Below, piece by piece: positions 7,923 through 16,627 of a stretch of DNA of 64,000 bases (position 1 is its first letter; each line of letters begins with the position of its first letter). The notes below the pieces were generated by a model, which saw only the letters and a list, made by a program, of their open reading frames with translations, was not told the origin of the DNA and did no database searches. Source of the DNA: Acidisarcina sp963790505. Lineage in GTDB: Bacteria > Acidobacteriota > Terriglobia > Terriglobales > Acidobacteriaceae. Location of the stretch: contig CAWBOT010000004.1 of NCBI GenBank assembly GCA_963790505.1, forward strand, positions 1,488,001-1,552,000, in the 5' to 3' direction. Made by a program: the position numbers and the translations under genes.

Positions 7923-9509
7923 ATGCCTTCACTCATCAACGAAACCTCGGCGGCGGAGTTGACCCGCGCGCTGGAGGCTTTTCTTGCCGAGCATCCGCGA
8001 GCCGCAGTGATCGAGGACGGGCGGGTGTTGTTTGAGATGAGTTCGGCGAAATATGCGCTCTCGGCCGAATATGGGCGCTGCGTTCTGCACCTCTGGTCGG
8101 AGGAGCGCAACCTGGTGCGCACCGTCGCTGCGATCGACGCGAAGAATGATGCCTTGCGGCTGCAAGTGAAGCGGTTTGGCCAGACGAAGCCGCAATTGCT
8201 GCAGCTGCTGCCCGATCGCGATCAGCGCACTCCGACGAGCCGGACCGCAGCGAGAGCGAAGTACCTGCGCATGATCCAGCGGGTGCTGGCGCGAAGCTTT
8301 CCCGACTTCAGCGTCGAGGGCGTGCGGAACGCCATGGATCTCGAGCATAGCTTTGGCCCCGCGTATGCGCGCGGAACATTGGTTCGCGGTGGTACGGCTT
8401 GGGCAGTGATCGGGGTTGGCGGCGACGAGACGCAAGCGACAATCGATGGCGTGCTCACGCTGGGCATTCTTTGGCTTGCCTACTGCCGCGAACATGCGGG
8501 CGGGCGGCGGCTCTATGAGGGACTGAAGGTGGTAGTGCCGCAAGGGACGAGCGAGGTGACCAGGGCGCGGATGGCGTGGATGAATCCAGCGCTCGCAAAA
8601 TGGGAGATCTACGAGCTGGATGAACGCACCGACGAGCTGGCGCGGCTCGATCCGGCGGATCAGGGAAATCTCGACGTGCGACTGGTGCACGCGTTCAACC
8701 GCGAAGCGGCATTGGAGCGGTCGCGGGCCTCCATCGAGCATGTCTTCGAGCTATTGCCGCAGCGGGCGAGCGGACAGGTCGAGGTGCTGGCGCGCAGCGC
8801 AGCGGAGGTCGCTTTTCTCCTGCACGGCCTGGAATTCGCGCGGGTACGTCACGGCATGGCGGCGAATTCGTTTGCCCGGCAGGATGAGATTACCTTCGGA
8901 GCCGGAGCGAACGAGACCGCGCTGACCGCGCAGACCGAGGAGCTGTTTACAGAACTCGTCGGGAGGCTGCTCGCCGGCCGGCATTCGCGCGGCAGCATGC
9001 GCGATCCGCTCTACCGCCTGCAGCCGGAGCGGTGGCTCGAGTCGGTGCTGCGGCAGGAACTGGAAGAAATTGAGCCGGGTATCGTCGCGGGCTGCGTCTA
9101 TTCGCAGGTGCCGGCATTTGCGGCTGGCGACCGGGGTATGCTCGATCTATTGACGGTTGATTGCCGGGGACAGTTGGTGGTGATCGAACTGAAGGCTGAC
9201 GAAGACCTGCATTTGCCTCTGCAGGGGCTGGATTACTGGCTTCGGGTGCGTAAGCTGCAAGGGGACAGCGCCCAGACCGGCGGTCGCGATTCGCTGCATC
9301 GGCACGGTTATTTCCGCGGAATCGAGTTGGCCGAGACGCCGCCGTTCCTGCACTTCATCGCGCCGGCGTTGCGGATTCACCCCGCCAACGAAACGGTGCT
9401 TCGCTACCTCTCGCCGCAGGTGGAGTGGACGTTGATCGCGTTGGACGAGCATTGGCGGGAGCGGCGGCGGGTGGTCTTTCGCAAGCGCAGCGGAGATTAT
9501 TCTGCCTGA
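7923..9509 (+). CDS. Uncharacterised protein with C-terminal PD-(D/E)XK-like nuclease motif
   Basis: About 528 residues counting from the ATG at 7923 (the frame is open from a TTG at 7887). The N-terminal ~450 residues have no domain I can name. Near residues 410-440 the pattern GMLDLLTVDCRGQLVVIELKADED gives the D-(x)n-ExK arrangement of PD-(D/E)XK nucleases such as NucS/DUF91, followed by GLDYWLRVR. This suggests a nuclease or nuclease-like domain, but no partner gene, methylase or repair gene adjoins it. Cytoplasmic by composition. The next gene (DUF202) starts 38 bases later. Confidence 0.7.
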   Translation: MPSLINETSAAELTRALEAFLAEHPRAAVIEDGRVLFEMSSAKYALSAEYGRCVLHLWSEERNLVRTVAAIDAKNDALRLQVKRFGQTKPQLLQLLPDRDQRTPTSRTAARAKYLRMIQRVLARSFPDFSVEGVRNAMDLEHSFGPAYARGTLVRGGTAWAVIGVGGDETQATIDGVLTLGILWLAYCREHAGGRRLYEGLKVVVPQGTSEVTRARMAWMNPALAKWEIYELDERTDELARLDPADQGNLDVRLVHAFNREAALERSRASIEHVFELLPQRASGQVEVLARSAAEVAFLLHGLEFARVRHGMAANSFARQDEITFGAGANETALTAQTEELFTELVGRLLAGRHSRGSMRDPLYRLQPERWLESVLRQELEEIEPGIVAGCVYSQVPAFAAGDRGMLDLLTVDCRGQLVVIELKADEDLHLPLQGLDYWLRVRKLQGDSAQTGGRDSLHRHGYFRGIELAETPPFLHFIAPALRIHPANETVLRYLSPQVEWTLIALDEHWRERRRVVFRKRSGDYSA

Positions 9510-9546
9510 CTTTCGGTGTTTCTTGCCGCAGTCCTACAATCCAGCT

Positions 9547-9927
9547 ATGGACAAGCCTGCGGAACAGGATCCCAGGGTTTACCTTGCAGCCGAAAGGACA
9601 TTTCTGGCCTGGATTCGCACCGGGCTTGGCCTGATGGGAGTTGGGTTTGCAGTCTCCCGCTTCGGCCTCTTTCTGCGCGAGTTTCGAACCAGCCAGACAC
9701 ATGTGCCCGTACCGGCCACCGGGCTTTCGGAGTGGTCGGGAGTCGCGCTGGTCGCTCTGGGGGTTCTGGTGATGTTGGCCGCTACAGCGCGCCACATCCA
9801 ACTGGTGCGCGAACTCAGTACCGGCGCCTGGGTTCCCGGCCGGGTCTCACGAAACGCGGTAGCGCTCGCATTGCTACTCGCTCTCATGGGACTGGCGATG
9901 GCTGGTTATCTGATCTTCGCGCATTAA
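9547..9927 (+). CDS. DUF202 (YidH-like) inner-membrane protein
   Basis: 126 residues with three membrane helices and the family signature PRVYLAAERTFLAWIRTGL near the N-terminus, diagnostic of DUF202. Function of the family is unknown. Start ATG at 9547; the frame is open to 9523 but the family begins close to the DPRVYLA motif. Helices fall at about residues 24-43, 63-82 and 102-124. Confidence 0.88.
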   Translation: MDKPAEQDPRVYLAAERTFLAWIRTGLGLMGVGFAVSRFGLFLREFRTSQTHVPVPATGLSEWSGVALVALGVLVMLAATARHIQLVRELSTGAWVPGRVSRNAVALALLLALMGLAMAGYLIFAH

Positions 9928-9946
9928 ATCGGCTGCTCCAGCCGAT
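9928..9946. terminator. Short perfect hairpin between convergent genes
   Basis: Arms ATCGGCTG (9928-9935) and CAGCCGAT (9939-9946) around a CTC loop, immediately after the DUF202 stop and before the convergent carbonic-anhydrase-like gene end. No T-tract follows on either strand, so this may be an intrinsic-terminator-like or stabilising 3' hairpin only. Confidence 0.4.
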
Positions 9947-9972
9947 CATGGCGACCTTGGGAGAAAGTGCCC

Positions 9973-10743
9973 CTACTGACTGGCCTCGATCTTCCTTCCG
10001 CGAGTGGGCTGTAGCGGCCGGGCATTATCGGGATAAAGGCGGCCAAACGTCTCGAGCTGGTCCTGCGCTAACTCGGTCGTCATCTGCATGAAGAGCCAGC
10101 GAACCGGCTCGGTACAGGGCGGCACAGTAATCGACCCGAGGTAGGTCCAGTAGCTGCGGTCTCCCGGCAGAAGGCCAAGAGGGTTGAACGGGTCCTGAAT
10201 GCTGGTCGTCGCTCCCGCTCTGGCAGGTAAGCTGGGCCAGAGCGCAGCGAGGGCGCCGTTCACGCGGCCTTCGTTGAGCCGCACTGCGATGATCGCCAAC
10301 TCACCGGTGGCATTCTTGTGCACGAGGTCGATGACCATATCGCTGAGCTTGCCGTTGACTAGGTCTTCGGCGGGATGGTGGAAGTGGAACTCCACCAGAT
10401 CGTAGCGCACTCCGCCAAAAATGATGTAGCTGCCCGGCACCACGTTGATACGGATCGTGTGCCCGGTATTGAGCATGGTGACGGGGCCGCTGACGTAGTG
10501 GAATTCGATCGGCTGCAGGGCCTTGTTCACCTTGGCGCCACGAATATCGATCGGCGACTGCAGCTTCCCCTTGGAACAAGCGGAGTAGGCGGGGTCCAGA
10601 TGACCCCAGTTCGTTGGCCCGCTCCTGCCGTAGTAGCTCCACGGGGCGCCGGTCGGCGCGGGCGCCGGAGTCGCAGGTTGTTGTGCGGAGACGGCCGCGA
10701 AGCTCATGCAAAGAAATGCAATCCACCGTTTATGCAAGATCAT
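9973..10743 (-). CDS. Alpha-carbonic-anhydrase family protein, third zinc ligand replaced
   Basis: 256 residues with a signal peptide (first ~20) and the alpha-carbonic anhydrase fold: YSACSKGKLQSPIDI is the conserved entry motif and EFHFHHPAED holds two zinc His (H120, H122). Active enzymes carry the third His in ELHLVHWN; here the aligned stretch is VIDLVHKN, so Asp139 stands where that His should be (the following LVH is retained). The C-terminal SITVPPCTEPVRWLFM is normal. Periplasmic hydration of CO2 is the family role, but activity is doubtful unless Asp can coordinate zinc. Asn/Pro/Ala-rich linker after the signal peptide. Stop is 26 bases from the hairpin at 9928. Confidence 0.85.
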   Translation of the reverse strand: MILHKRWIAFLCMSFAAVSAQQPATPAPAPTGAPWSYYGRSGPTNWGHLDPAYSACSKGKLQSPIDIRGAKVNKALQPIEFHYVSGPVTMLNTGHTIRINVVPGSYIIFGGVRYDLVEFHFHHPAEDLVNGKLSDMVIDLVHKNATGELAIIAVRLNEGRVNGALAALWPSLPARAGATTSIQDPFNPLGLLPGDRSYWTYLGSITVPPCTEPVRWLFMQMTTELAQDQLETFGRLYPDNARPLQPTRGRKIEASQ

Positions 10744-10847
10744 TCCTCAAGTTGGACTTCAGCCGAGATTGTAGTTGATCGGGATTGCAAAGCTGAAGTG
10801 TTGAGGAGCCGGCCGGCGGCCTTCTGGCGCAGGCGCCGATCCGCAGT

Positions 10848-11399
10848 TCAGACTTCCTGCGTCTTCCCGACGGCAGGGGAGTGTTTCGTAGATCCTCTGC
10901 GAAAAAACAATCGATCGAATTCGTGAGGCCCAATAACCCGCCGCGTCTCCCATAGCGCGAAGAGCGGGATGAAAACACAAAAGACGACGACGGTGAAGAC
11001 CAGCAACCGGTCGAATTGACGGATGGTTATCTCGTTAAGAGCATCCGCCGCGCTCTTGCCGTGGATGAGGTCCTTCACGAAGTCCTCGACCACATGGAAG
11101 ACTGCCACGAGGATCGCGAAAAGAAGAGATTTGTAAATGGCGGAAAGAATGATCGAGCGGTGTTCGTGGCGCTCCCCTACATGCGCATGCTGCCCAATCA
11201 AGACAACTTTGGACAATACGAGGGCGTTCACGAAGCCGGTCCAATACTCATACGAGACGTCGTGAAAATCGTGGGTGATGAGCATCCGGTAGGTGGTGAA
11301 GATCCCGAAGAAGAGCGCCATGTAGATGAGAAACCAGAGGTACTCTGAGAACTCATGGACGATGGCCTTCTTGACTTTCGCCGCTTTCGTAGTCTCCAT
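10848..11399 (-). CDS. Uncharacterised four-helix membrane protein
   Basis: 183 residues from the ATG at 11399 (METTKAAKVKKAIVHEF). Four hydrophobic segments: about 17-38, 50-70, 92-115 and 130-155, with a charged GERHEHRS loop. The frame extends upstream to 11555 but that part overlaps the Spy-like gene and lacks coding character. Family not recognised by name; similar small integral proteins are common in soil bacteria. A His-rich loop (IGQHAHVGERHEHR) is the only notable feature. Confidence 0.72.
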   Translation of the reverse strand: METTKAAKVKKAIVHEFSEYLWFLIYMALFFGIFTTYRMLITHDFHDVSYEYWTGFVNALVLSKVVLIGQHAHVGERHEHRSIILSAIYKSLLFAILVAVFHVVEDFVKDLIHGKSAADALNEITIRQFDRLLVFTVVVFCVFIPLFALWETRRVIGPHEFDRLFFRRGSTKHSPAVGKTQEV

Positions 11400-11526
11400 G
11401 CTGCACCTGCCCTTTCTGGTTTCACCCGGCGCCACGAAACCCGTCTCCCCGCTTCGCATTCTTAGAGAACCGGCGGAGCGGCCCGCCCGGGTATGAAGGC
11501 CGCTCGACGCGTTAGGTCCGCAGAAG

Positions 11527-12018
11527 TTACTGGATGATCGGGACGGCGGAGGCAATCTGCAGATCGCCTACCAGCCGCAGCCGGTTTTCGACCTGATAGA
11601 ACTTGACCGCCTGCTTCGCCCCGAGCGCCTTCTTGAACTTAGGGTAGTAGCTCTGCGCGAGCTTGGCTCGTGCCTCTTCAAATTTCACCAGGCGGCCTTC
11701 CAGTGCGTCGGCCTGGTCGTCGGTCATGGTCGTGTACTGGTTGGCGTAGTCCTTGATCAGGGCAATCCGCTGGTCTCCAATCGCCTGCTGCTTGGTGGAG
11801 TATTCGCGATATAAGGGCCAGAAGGCCTTCGACTGATCGTCGGTGAACTTCATCGTGTCGGTGATGATGGCGGTCTTTGCGGTCTGCAGGTCGGCGCGCA
11901 GCAGAGCAATATCGCTGTCAATTCCGGTTTGGTCTGGGGCCGCTGTGGAAGTCTGCGCCATCGCGCCGCACATTGCGAAGGAGATCACTAACGCTGCTGC
12001 ATAGTTCTTTACTTTCAC
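11527..12018 (-). CDS. Secreted Spy/CpxP-like helical protein
   Basis: 163 residues with a signal peptide (MKVKNYAAALVISFAMCGAMA) and an all-helical mature part containing MKFTDDQSKAFWPLYREY and LTDDQ-type repeats, similar in layout to periplasmic LTXXQ/heavy-metal-resistance chaperone-like proteins. Likely a periplasmic stress or transcription-independent sensor protein, but the canonical LTxxQ motifs are loose (FTDDQ, MTDDQ), so the assignment is at the level of fold type only. It lies 127 bases upstream of the membrane-protein gene on the same strand and may share its transcript. Confidence 0.7.
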   Translation of the reverse strand: MKVKNYAAALVISFAMCGAMAQTSTAAPDQTGIDSDIALLRADLQTAKTAIITDTMKFTDDQSKAFWPLYREYSTKQQAIGDQRIALIKDYANQYTTMTDDQADALEGRLVKFEEARAKLAQSYYPKFKKALGAKQAVKFYQVENRLRLVGDLQIASAVPIIQ

Positions 12019-12219
12019 TGGTATTGTCCTCTTTCAGTTGCCTCAGTTCCGTCGCGAGATTGCTTCAGCAGCGGATAACAGCATCCACGGCAAGGAAATC
12101 GAAGGTCTCGCTTCGATTGATTGGGCAGCCTGATTGTAATTCAGTGCTGCACCGGGAGGTATTGCTACTTTGGTAGCGGAGCAGGAGCGGAGGCGTACCA
12201 TGTGCGCAACGAGGTGCAA

Positions 12220-12531
12220 ATGATGGGAGCAATCGCCGCGGTCTATGCGGTTCGGCCGTGGCTGGCGTTGGGAGTGGTCGCATCGACGGCGGCGACGGAT
12301 GCGGTCTACGTAATGTTCACAGCCGCAGTGACGGCGCGCCGGCGAATCCATGCGGCGACGTGGAGCAGCGCCTGGTACCTGCTCTCCGCCTTCGCGGTGA
12401 TCAGCTACACGCGCAACTGGGTCTATGTCGGTTTCGCCGCTATTGGTTCGTGGTTGGGAGCTTATGCCTCGGTGACTCTGCTGCAGCGAAGGGCGGCCGG
12501 CAAAGAAGCCTCCCCGCGGCGCGCAGTGTAA
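12220..12531 (+). CDS. Small membrane protein, three helices
   Basis: 103 residues starting MMGAIAAVYAVRPWLALGVV, with GAGGTG 4-9 bases upstream supporting this start over the TTG at 12121. Three hydrophobic segments and a basic C-terminus (RRAAGKEASPRRAV). An acidobacterial-type small integral protein without a known function. A terminator follows. Confidence 0.68.
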   Translation: MMGAIAAVYAVRPWLALGVVASTAATDAVYVMFTAAVTARRRIHAATWSSAWYLLSAFAVISYTRNWVYVGFAAIGSWLGAYASVTLLQRRAAGKEASPRRAV

Positions 12532-12554
12532 GCGATGGGCGCTTCTCGACCGGG

Positions 12555-12589
12555 CGCCGGTTGAAAATCGCGGCGGGCGCGTTTTTTTT
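12555..12589 (+). terminator. Rho-independent terminator
   Basis: Arms CGCCG (12555-12559) and CGGCG (12571-12575), with additional GC pairing around them, followed after GGCGCG by eight T (12582-12589). Placed 24 bases after the stop of the small membrane protein gene. Confidence 0.6.
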
Positions 12590-12765
12590 GCTTGTTCCTG
12601 CGGCTCTTCAGCGTTAACTTGAGCTATGTCCGGCTCTTCCGCCACGCTCCCTGCTTGTTGTCTCCAAATGTTCTTAGATAAAAAGACCTTTTCCCGCGCG
12701 GTTGATAGCCGAGCGGTCAGGCTTGGTTCGCCTAAATACCTATTCGCCCAAATCCCTTTTGAGGT

Positions 12766-14016
12766 ATGCCTTTGAAGACGTATTCGCCTAAGCTTCCGCA
12801 AACCTCAGGTCCCAACGAAGAAGCTACTTCGATCCTGGCGCCTGCTTTTTCGCGCCGTTCGTTCATGCGCTTTGCGGCCGCCGCCTCGGCGGTAGGCGCG
12901 ATGCCGATCTTCAGCGAGGCCCGTCTGGCCGCCCAGGCGCGCGCCATCGCGAAAGTTCCGGCGGAGGAGGCGGTGTACATCGACGCCAATGAAAATCCGA
13001 TGGGGCCCTCGCTCAAGGCCTGCATCGCTTGCGAGGAGATCGCAAAGCACGGCGGCCGCTATCAGGTCGACCTGCAAATGGATTTCGTGAAGTACTTCGC
13101 CGCCCAGGAAAGCATCAAGCCGGAATATGTCTTTCCCTTTGCCGGATCGACCGAGCCGCTGCATTACGCCGTGTTGGGGTTCACCGGTCCGACGAAGAGC
13201 TTCGTGACCGCCGACCCCGGCTATGAAGCGGGAATGATGGCCGCCAGGATCAGCGGAGCGAAGATCGTCAAGGTGCCGCTCAAGGCCGATTACTCGCATG
13301 ACGTGAAAGCAATGCTCGCGCAGGCGCCGGACGCCGGCGTCTTCTACATCTGCAATCCGAATAATCCAACCGGCACGACGACCCCGCGCGCAGACATTGA
13401 ATACCTGCTCGCTAATAAGCCAAAGGGGTCGATTGTGCTGGTCGACGAGGCGTACATCCATCTTTCCGACGCGACGCCCTGCGTCGATATGGTGGCCGCG
13501 GACAAGGAAGTGATCGTGCTGCGCACCTTCTCGAAGATCTACGGAATGGCAGGGCTGCGCTGCGGCTTCGCCATCGCCCGCCCCGATTTGCTGGCGAAGG
13601 TTGAGAGCTTTGGCGGATGGAACTCGATGCCGGTCACGGCCGTCGCGGCGGCCAAAGCAAGTTTGGCCGATCCAACCCTCGTGCCCGAGCGGAAGAAGAA
13701 GATCGCCGACATTCGCAACGAGACCTTCGCCTGGCTGAGCGCGAACAACTACCAGTTCATTCCTTCGGTGACAAACTGCTTCATGGTGCAGACCAACCGC
13801 CCCGGCAAGAGCGTGATTGATGCGATGGCGGACAAGAACGTCCACATCGGTCGCGTCTGGCCGATCATGCCTACTTGGGTGCGAGTGACGGTCGGAACCA
13901 AGCCGGAGATGGAGAAGTTCCAGGTCGCCTTCAAGGAAGTGATGAATTCGCCGGTAACGGCGAGTTTGGAAGAGCCGGAGATTTTCGGGGAGATGCCGGC
14001 GCGATTTTTGTCGTGA
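12766..14016 (+). CDS. Tat-signal class I/II aminotransferase (HisC-like)
   Basis: 416 residues of the fold-type-I PLP aminotransferase family, closest to histidinol-phosphate aminotransferases. An N-terminal twin-arginine signal is plain: SRRSFMRFAAAASAVGAMP (about residues 29-47), so export of a folded PLP enzyme is predicted. The YICNPNNPTGTT motif, the VLVDEAYIHLS strand and the PLP lysine in TFSKIYGMAGLRCG are all present. The protein ends close to the usual family length after allowing for the signal. Not embedded in a his operon, so an anabolic HisC role is unlikely; substrate unknown. Start ATG at 12766. Confidence 0.88.
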   Translation: MPLKTYSPKLPQTSGPNEEATSILAPAFSRRSFMRFAAAASAVGAMPIFSEARLAAQARAIAKVPAEEAVYIDANENPMGPSLKACIACEEIAKHGGRYQVDLQMDFVKYFAAQESIKPEYVFPFAGSTEPLHYAVLGFTGPTKSFVTADPGYEAGMMAARISGAKIVKVPLKADYSHDVKAMLAQAPDAGVFYICNPNNPTGTTTPRADIEYLLANKPKGSIVLVDEAYIHLSDATPCVDMVAADKEVIVLRTFSKIYGMAGLRCGFAIARPDLLAKVESFGGWNSMPVTAVAAAKASLADPTLVPERKKKIADIRNETFAWLSANNYQFIPSVTNCFMVQTNRPGKSVIDAMADKNVHIGRVWPIMPTWVRVTVGTKPEMEKFQVAFKEVMNSPVTASLEEPEIFGEMPARFLS

Positions 14017-14028
14017 CAAAGCATCTCG

Positions 14029-15033
14029 CTATGGCATGAGGTGGAGCGGATCGAGAACGACGATGTCGACCCATGGCGCGCTCCATACAGATCCGCCTTC
14101 GTGGTCGATATAAGCATTCTTCTTTTCGTCTTGAACCAGGCAAATTCCTCCAAGGAATCTTCCGGTCGTAAGGTACCGTCCTTTGAAGGCGATACTTCCG
14201 CTTGGATCGATGAACGCAAGCTTTTCGAAACCCCTCTCGTTGATTTGAACGGCGGCTAATCCTTCTGAGAACCTCTGGGCCGCATAGTATTGAGGCTCTA
14301 TGACAACCTCTCCGGAGGTGTCCGTATATCCGTACTTGTTTTTTATGCGGACTACGGCCATTCCTTCAGAGAATTCATAACCCATGTCAAACTTAGCGGG
14401 AATTACAACGTCGCCCGACTTATTGATATAACCCCACTTGCTACCGACTGGTACTCGCGCCATGCCCTGTCGAAACGGCCCCGCCATGGCGGTTTCGGAA
14501 TGAAACCGATATTCAACCGCAAGAGAGCCGGAGCTATTGATGTAGCCCCACTTGTCGTTTAGCTTAACGGCCGCGAGGCCCTCTGAGAAAGGTCGAGCGT
14601 CCTCAAAGAATGGCGGAATGGCGATGTTTCCATGCAGATCCAGGTAGCCATATTGTTCGCCGTGACGCATAAGAGCGAGGCCTCCGCTGTACCAACTCAC
14701 CTGCCTGTATATCGCCGCGACGATGATCTTTCCCGATTTGTCGACGATTCCGCGCCTTTCCACGCCTGCTCTGGCGAGGCTAAATTGCGCGCGATCCTCC
14801 GAGAAGGCAAGGTGCATACCGGAGAACGGCTCAATTACAAGCTCACCTCGCGCGTCAATCGCTCCCCATTTATCGCCTATCTTCACCGACGCAAGACCGT
14901 CTCTGAAGGGATGAGCTCCATCGTAGATTGGCTCGACAACTATCTCGCCACGCCGGTTCATGAACCCGGCTTTGTACTTTTTCCTGCTTCTGCCCTGACG
15001 GACAAAGATGGGGAAGATGATGCCCGATTCCAT
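14029..15033 (-). CDS. WG-repeat (KWG) protein
   Basis: 334 residues built from about eight WG repeats, each of the form KWGYIN..G...I...F..A..FSEGLA.V (for example DKWGYINSSG, SKWGYINKSG, NKYGYTDTSG). These are predicted beta repeats found in bacterial proteins of unknown role. No signal peptide is evident. It lies convergent to the aminotransferase gene (12 bases between stops) and upstream of nothing obviously related. The neighbour cysS on the same strand begins its 3' end 36 bases away. Confidence 0.85.
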   Translation of the reverse strand: MESGIIFPIFVRQGRSRKKYKAGFMNRRGEIVVEPIYDGAHPFRDGLASVKIGDKWGAIDARGELVIEPFSGMHLAFSEDRAQFSLARAGVERRGIVDKSGKIIVAAIYRQVSWYSGGLALMRHGEQYGYLDLHGNIAIPPFFEDARPFSEGLAAVKLNDKWGYINSSGSLAVEYRFHSETAMAGPFRQGMARVPVGSKWGYINKSGDVVIPAKFDMGYEFSEGMAVVRIKNKYGYTDTSGEVVIEPQYYAAQRFSEGLAAVQINERGFEKLAFIDPSGSIAFKGRYLTTGRFLGGICLVQDEKKNAYIDHEGGSVWSAPWVDIVVLDPLHLMP

Positions 15034-15069
15034 AGGTTTAAGCTCGGACGTTAGTCCCGGGAGCGATGA

Positions 15070-16548
15070 TCATTTCCGCTTCCAGCGAACTCCATCCTTC
15101 GAATCTTCAATGAGAATTCCCTTGTCAGCCAACTCCTTGCGAATAGCATCAGCTCTCGCAAAGTTGCGGACCTTCTTGGCCTGCGTACGCTCATCGACCA
15201 GCGCATCGATCTGTGCATCACTGAGTGACATCTGCGCGAGCAGTTCCGGAGTCGCTTGATCCAGGCGGCCTTCGCGTTCGGCCCACTCGAGCGCAGCGCG
15301 GGTGACCTCTTCATCGCGGTCTTCGAGGACGGCGAAAACTCCATCGAAACGGTTCAGGACTTCGAGGATTTGCGGCACATTTTCAGCGCCAAGTGTGCCC
15401 GCATCGATGGCCGCGTTCCCGGCGCGGACGAGTTCAAAAATAGCTGCACGCGCTTCGGCGGTGTTGAGATCATTCGAAAGCGCCGAAGAAAATCCCTGCA
15501 TAGCGCGTTCGGCCTCAGACGCAAGTGCGTGGTTGCTGCCGAGAACGGTCGGTGCCATTTGCAGGCGCTTGTGGAAGGTGCGCAACCGCTCGACCGCTCC
15601 GGTCTCGGCGGCGAGCCCTTCAAAGGTGAAGTTCAACTGCTGCCCGTAAGGAACAGAGATCAGCAGGAAGCGGATCGCCGAAGCCTTATAGCCCTTGAGA
15701 AGCAAGTCGCGGAGGGTATAGAAGTTGCCCTCGGACTTCGACATCTTCTTGCCCTCGACGAGCAGGAAGCGAACGTGAAACCAATGCCGTGCAAAGGGCT
15801 TGTGGGTTGCGGATTCCGACTGGGCGATTTCGTTTTCGTGATGCGGAAACATCAGGTCTTCACCGCCGGCGTGCAGATCGAAGTTCTCGCCAAGATATTT
15901 CATCGCCATGGCCGAACATTCGATATGCCAGCCGGGACGACCGGGGCCGAGGCGCGTCTCCCACCGGTACTCGCCCTCTTTGGGGGCCTTCCATAAAGCA
16001 AAATCACGGGCGGAATCTTTGTCGTATTCATCCACGTCGACGCGCGCGCCGTCGCTGATGCCTTCGAAGTCCTTCTTCGAGAGCTTGCCGTATTCGGGGA
16101 AGCCGGCGATACGGAAATACCACGACCCGTCGTCGGTTTGGTAAGCAAGGTCCTGCGCGGCGAGGCGCTCAATCAGCATCACCATCTCAGCTATGTTTTC
16201 TGTCGCGCGAGCGATGATCTCGGGCTTCTCGACGTTGAGCGAGTCGAGGTCCTCGAAGAAAGCCTTCTCGAAACGAGGCGTGTATTCCTCGATCGGCAGC
16301 CCGGCGAGCGCGGCGTTGCGGATAATCTTGTCGTCGACGTCGGTCACGTTCATTACGTGGTGAACCGTGACGCCCTCCTGCTTTAGGAAACGGCGCAGGA
16401 CGTCGACCTGCAAAAAGGTGCGAAAGTTCCCGATGTGGCCGTAATCGTAGACGGTCGGGCCGCAGGCATACATGCCAAAAGTAGCGGTCCCAGCAGGAAT
16501 CAGGTCTTCGATGGTCGAAGAAAGGGTGTTGAAGAGTCTTATGGTCAT
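15070..16548 (-). CDS. cysS: Cysteine--tRNA ligase
   Basis: 492 residues. Charges tRNA-Cys with cysteine in the cytoplasm. The zinc Cys and HIGH signature are in MYACGPTVYDYGHIGN (HIGN variant is normal for CysRS), the WHIECSAM zinc region and HHENEIAQSE follow, and the KMSKS loop is GKKMSKSEGNF. The ATG at 16548 gives MTIRLFNTLSS and normal family length; the frame stays open to 17388, but that extension is antisense to dacB and is rejected. C-terminal DALR-like anticodon-binding domain ends with the IEDSKDGVRWKRK type tail. Confidence 0.97.
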   Translation of the reverse strand: MTIRLFNTLSSTIEDLIPAGTATFGMYACGPTVYDYGHIGNFRTFLQVDVLRRFLKQEGVTVHHVMNVTDVDDKIIRNAALAGLPIEEYTPRFEKAFFEDLDSLNVEKPEIIARATENIAEMVMLIERLAAQDLAYQTDDGSWYFRIAGFPEYGKLSKKDFEGISDGARVDVDEYDKDSARDFALWKAPKEGEYRWETRLGPGRPGWHIECSAMAMKYLGENFDLHAGGEDLMFPHHENEIAQSESATHKPFARHWFHVRFLLVEGKKMSKSEGNFYTLRDLLLKGYKASAIRFLLISVPYGQQLNFTFEGLAAETGAVERLRTFHKRLQMAPTVLGSNHALASEAERAMQGFSSALSNDLNTAEARAAIFELVRAGNAAIDAGTLGAENVPQILEVLNRFDGVFAVLEDRDEEVTRAALEWAEREGRLDQATPELLAQMSLSDAQIDALVDERTQAKKVRNFARADAIRKELADKGILIEDSKDGVRWKRK

Positions 16549-16627
16549 TCTTGATTGCTGATTGCGAATCGTACGTCCCTTGAGGAGTTTATCAGTCTGG
16601 GCTGGGATGTCAGCCTGTTCGGCGGCC

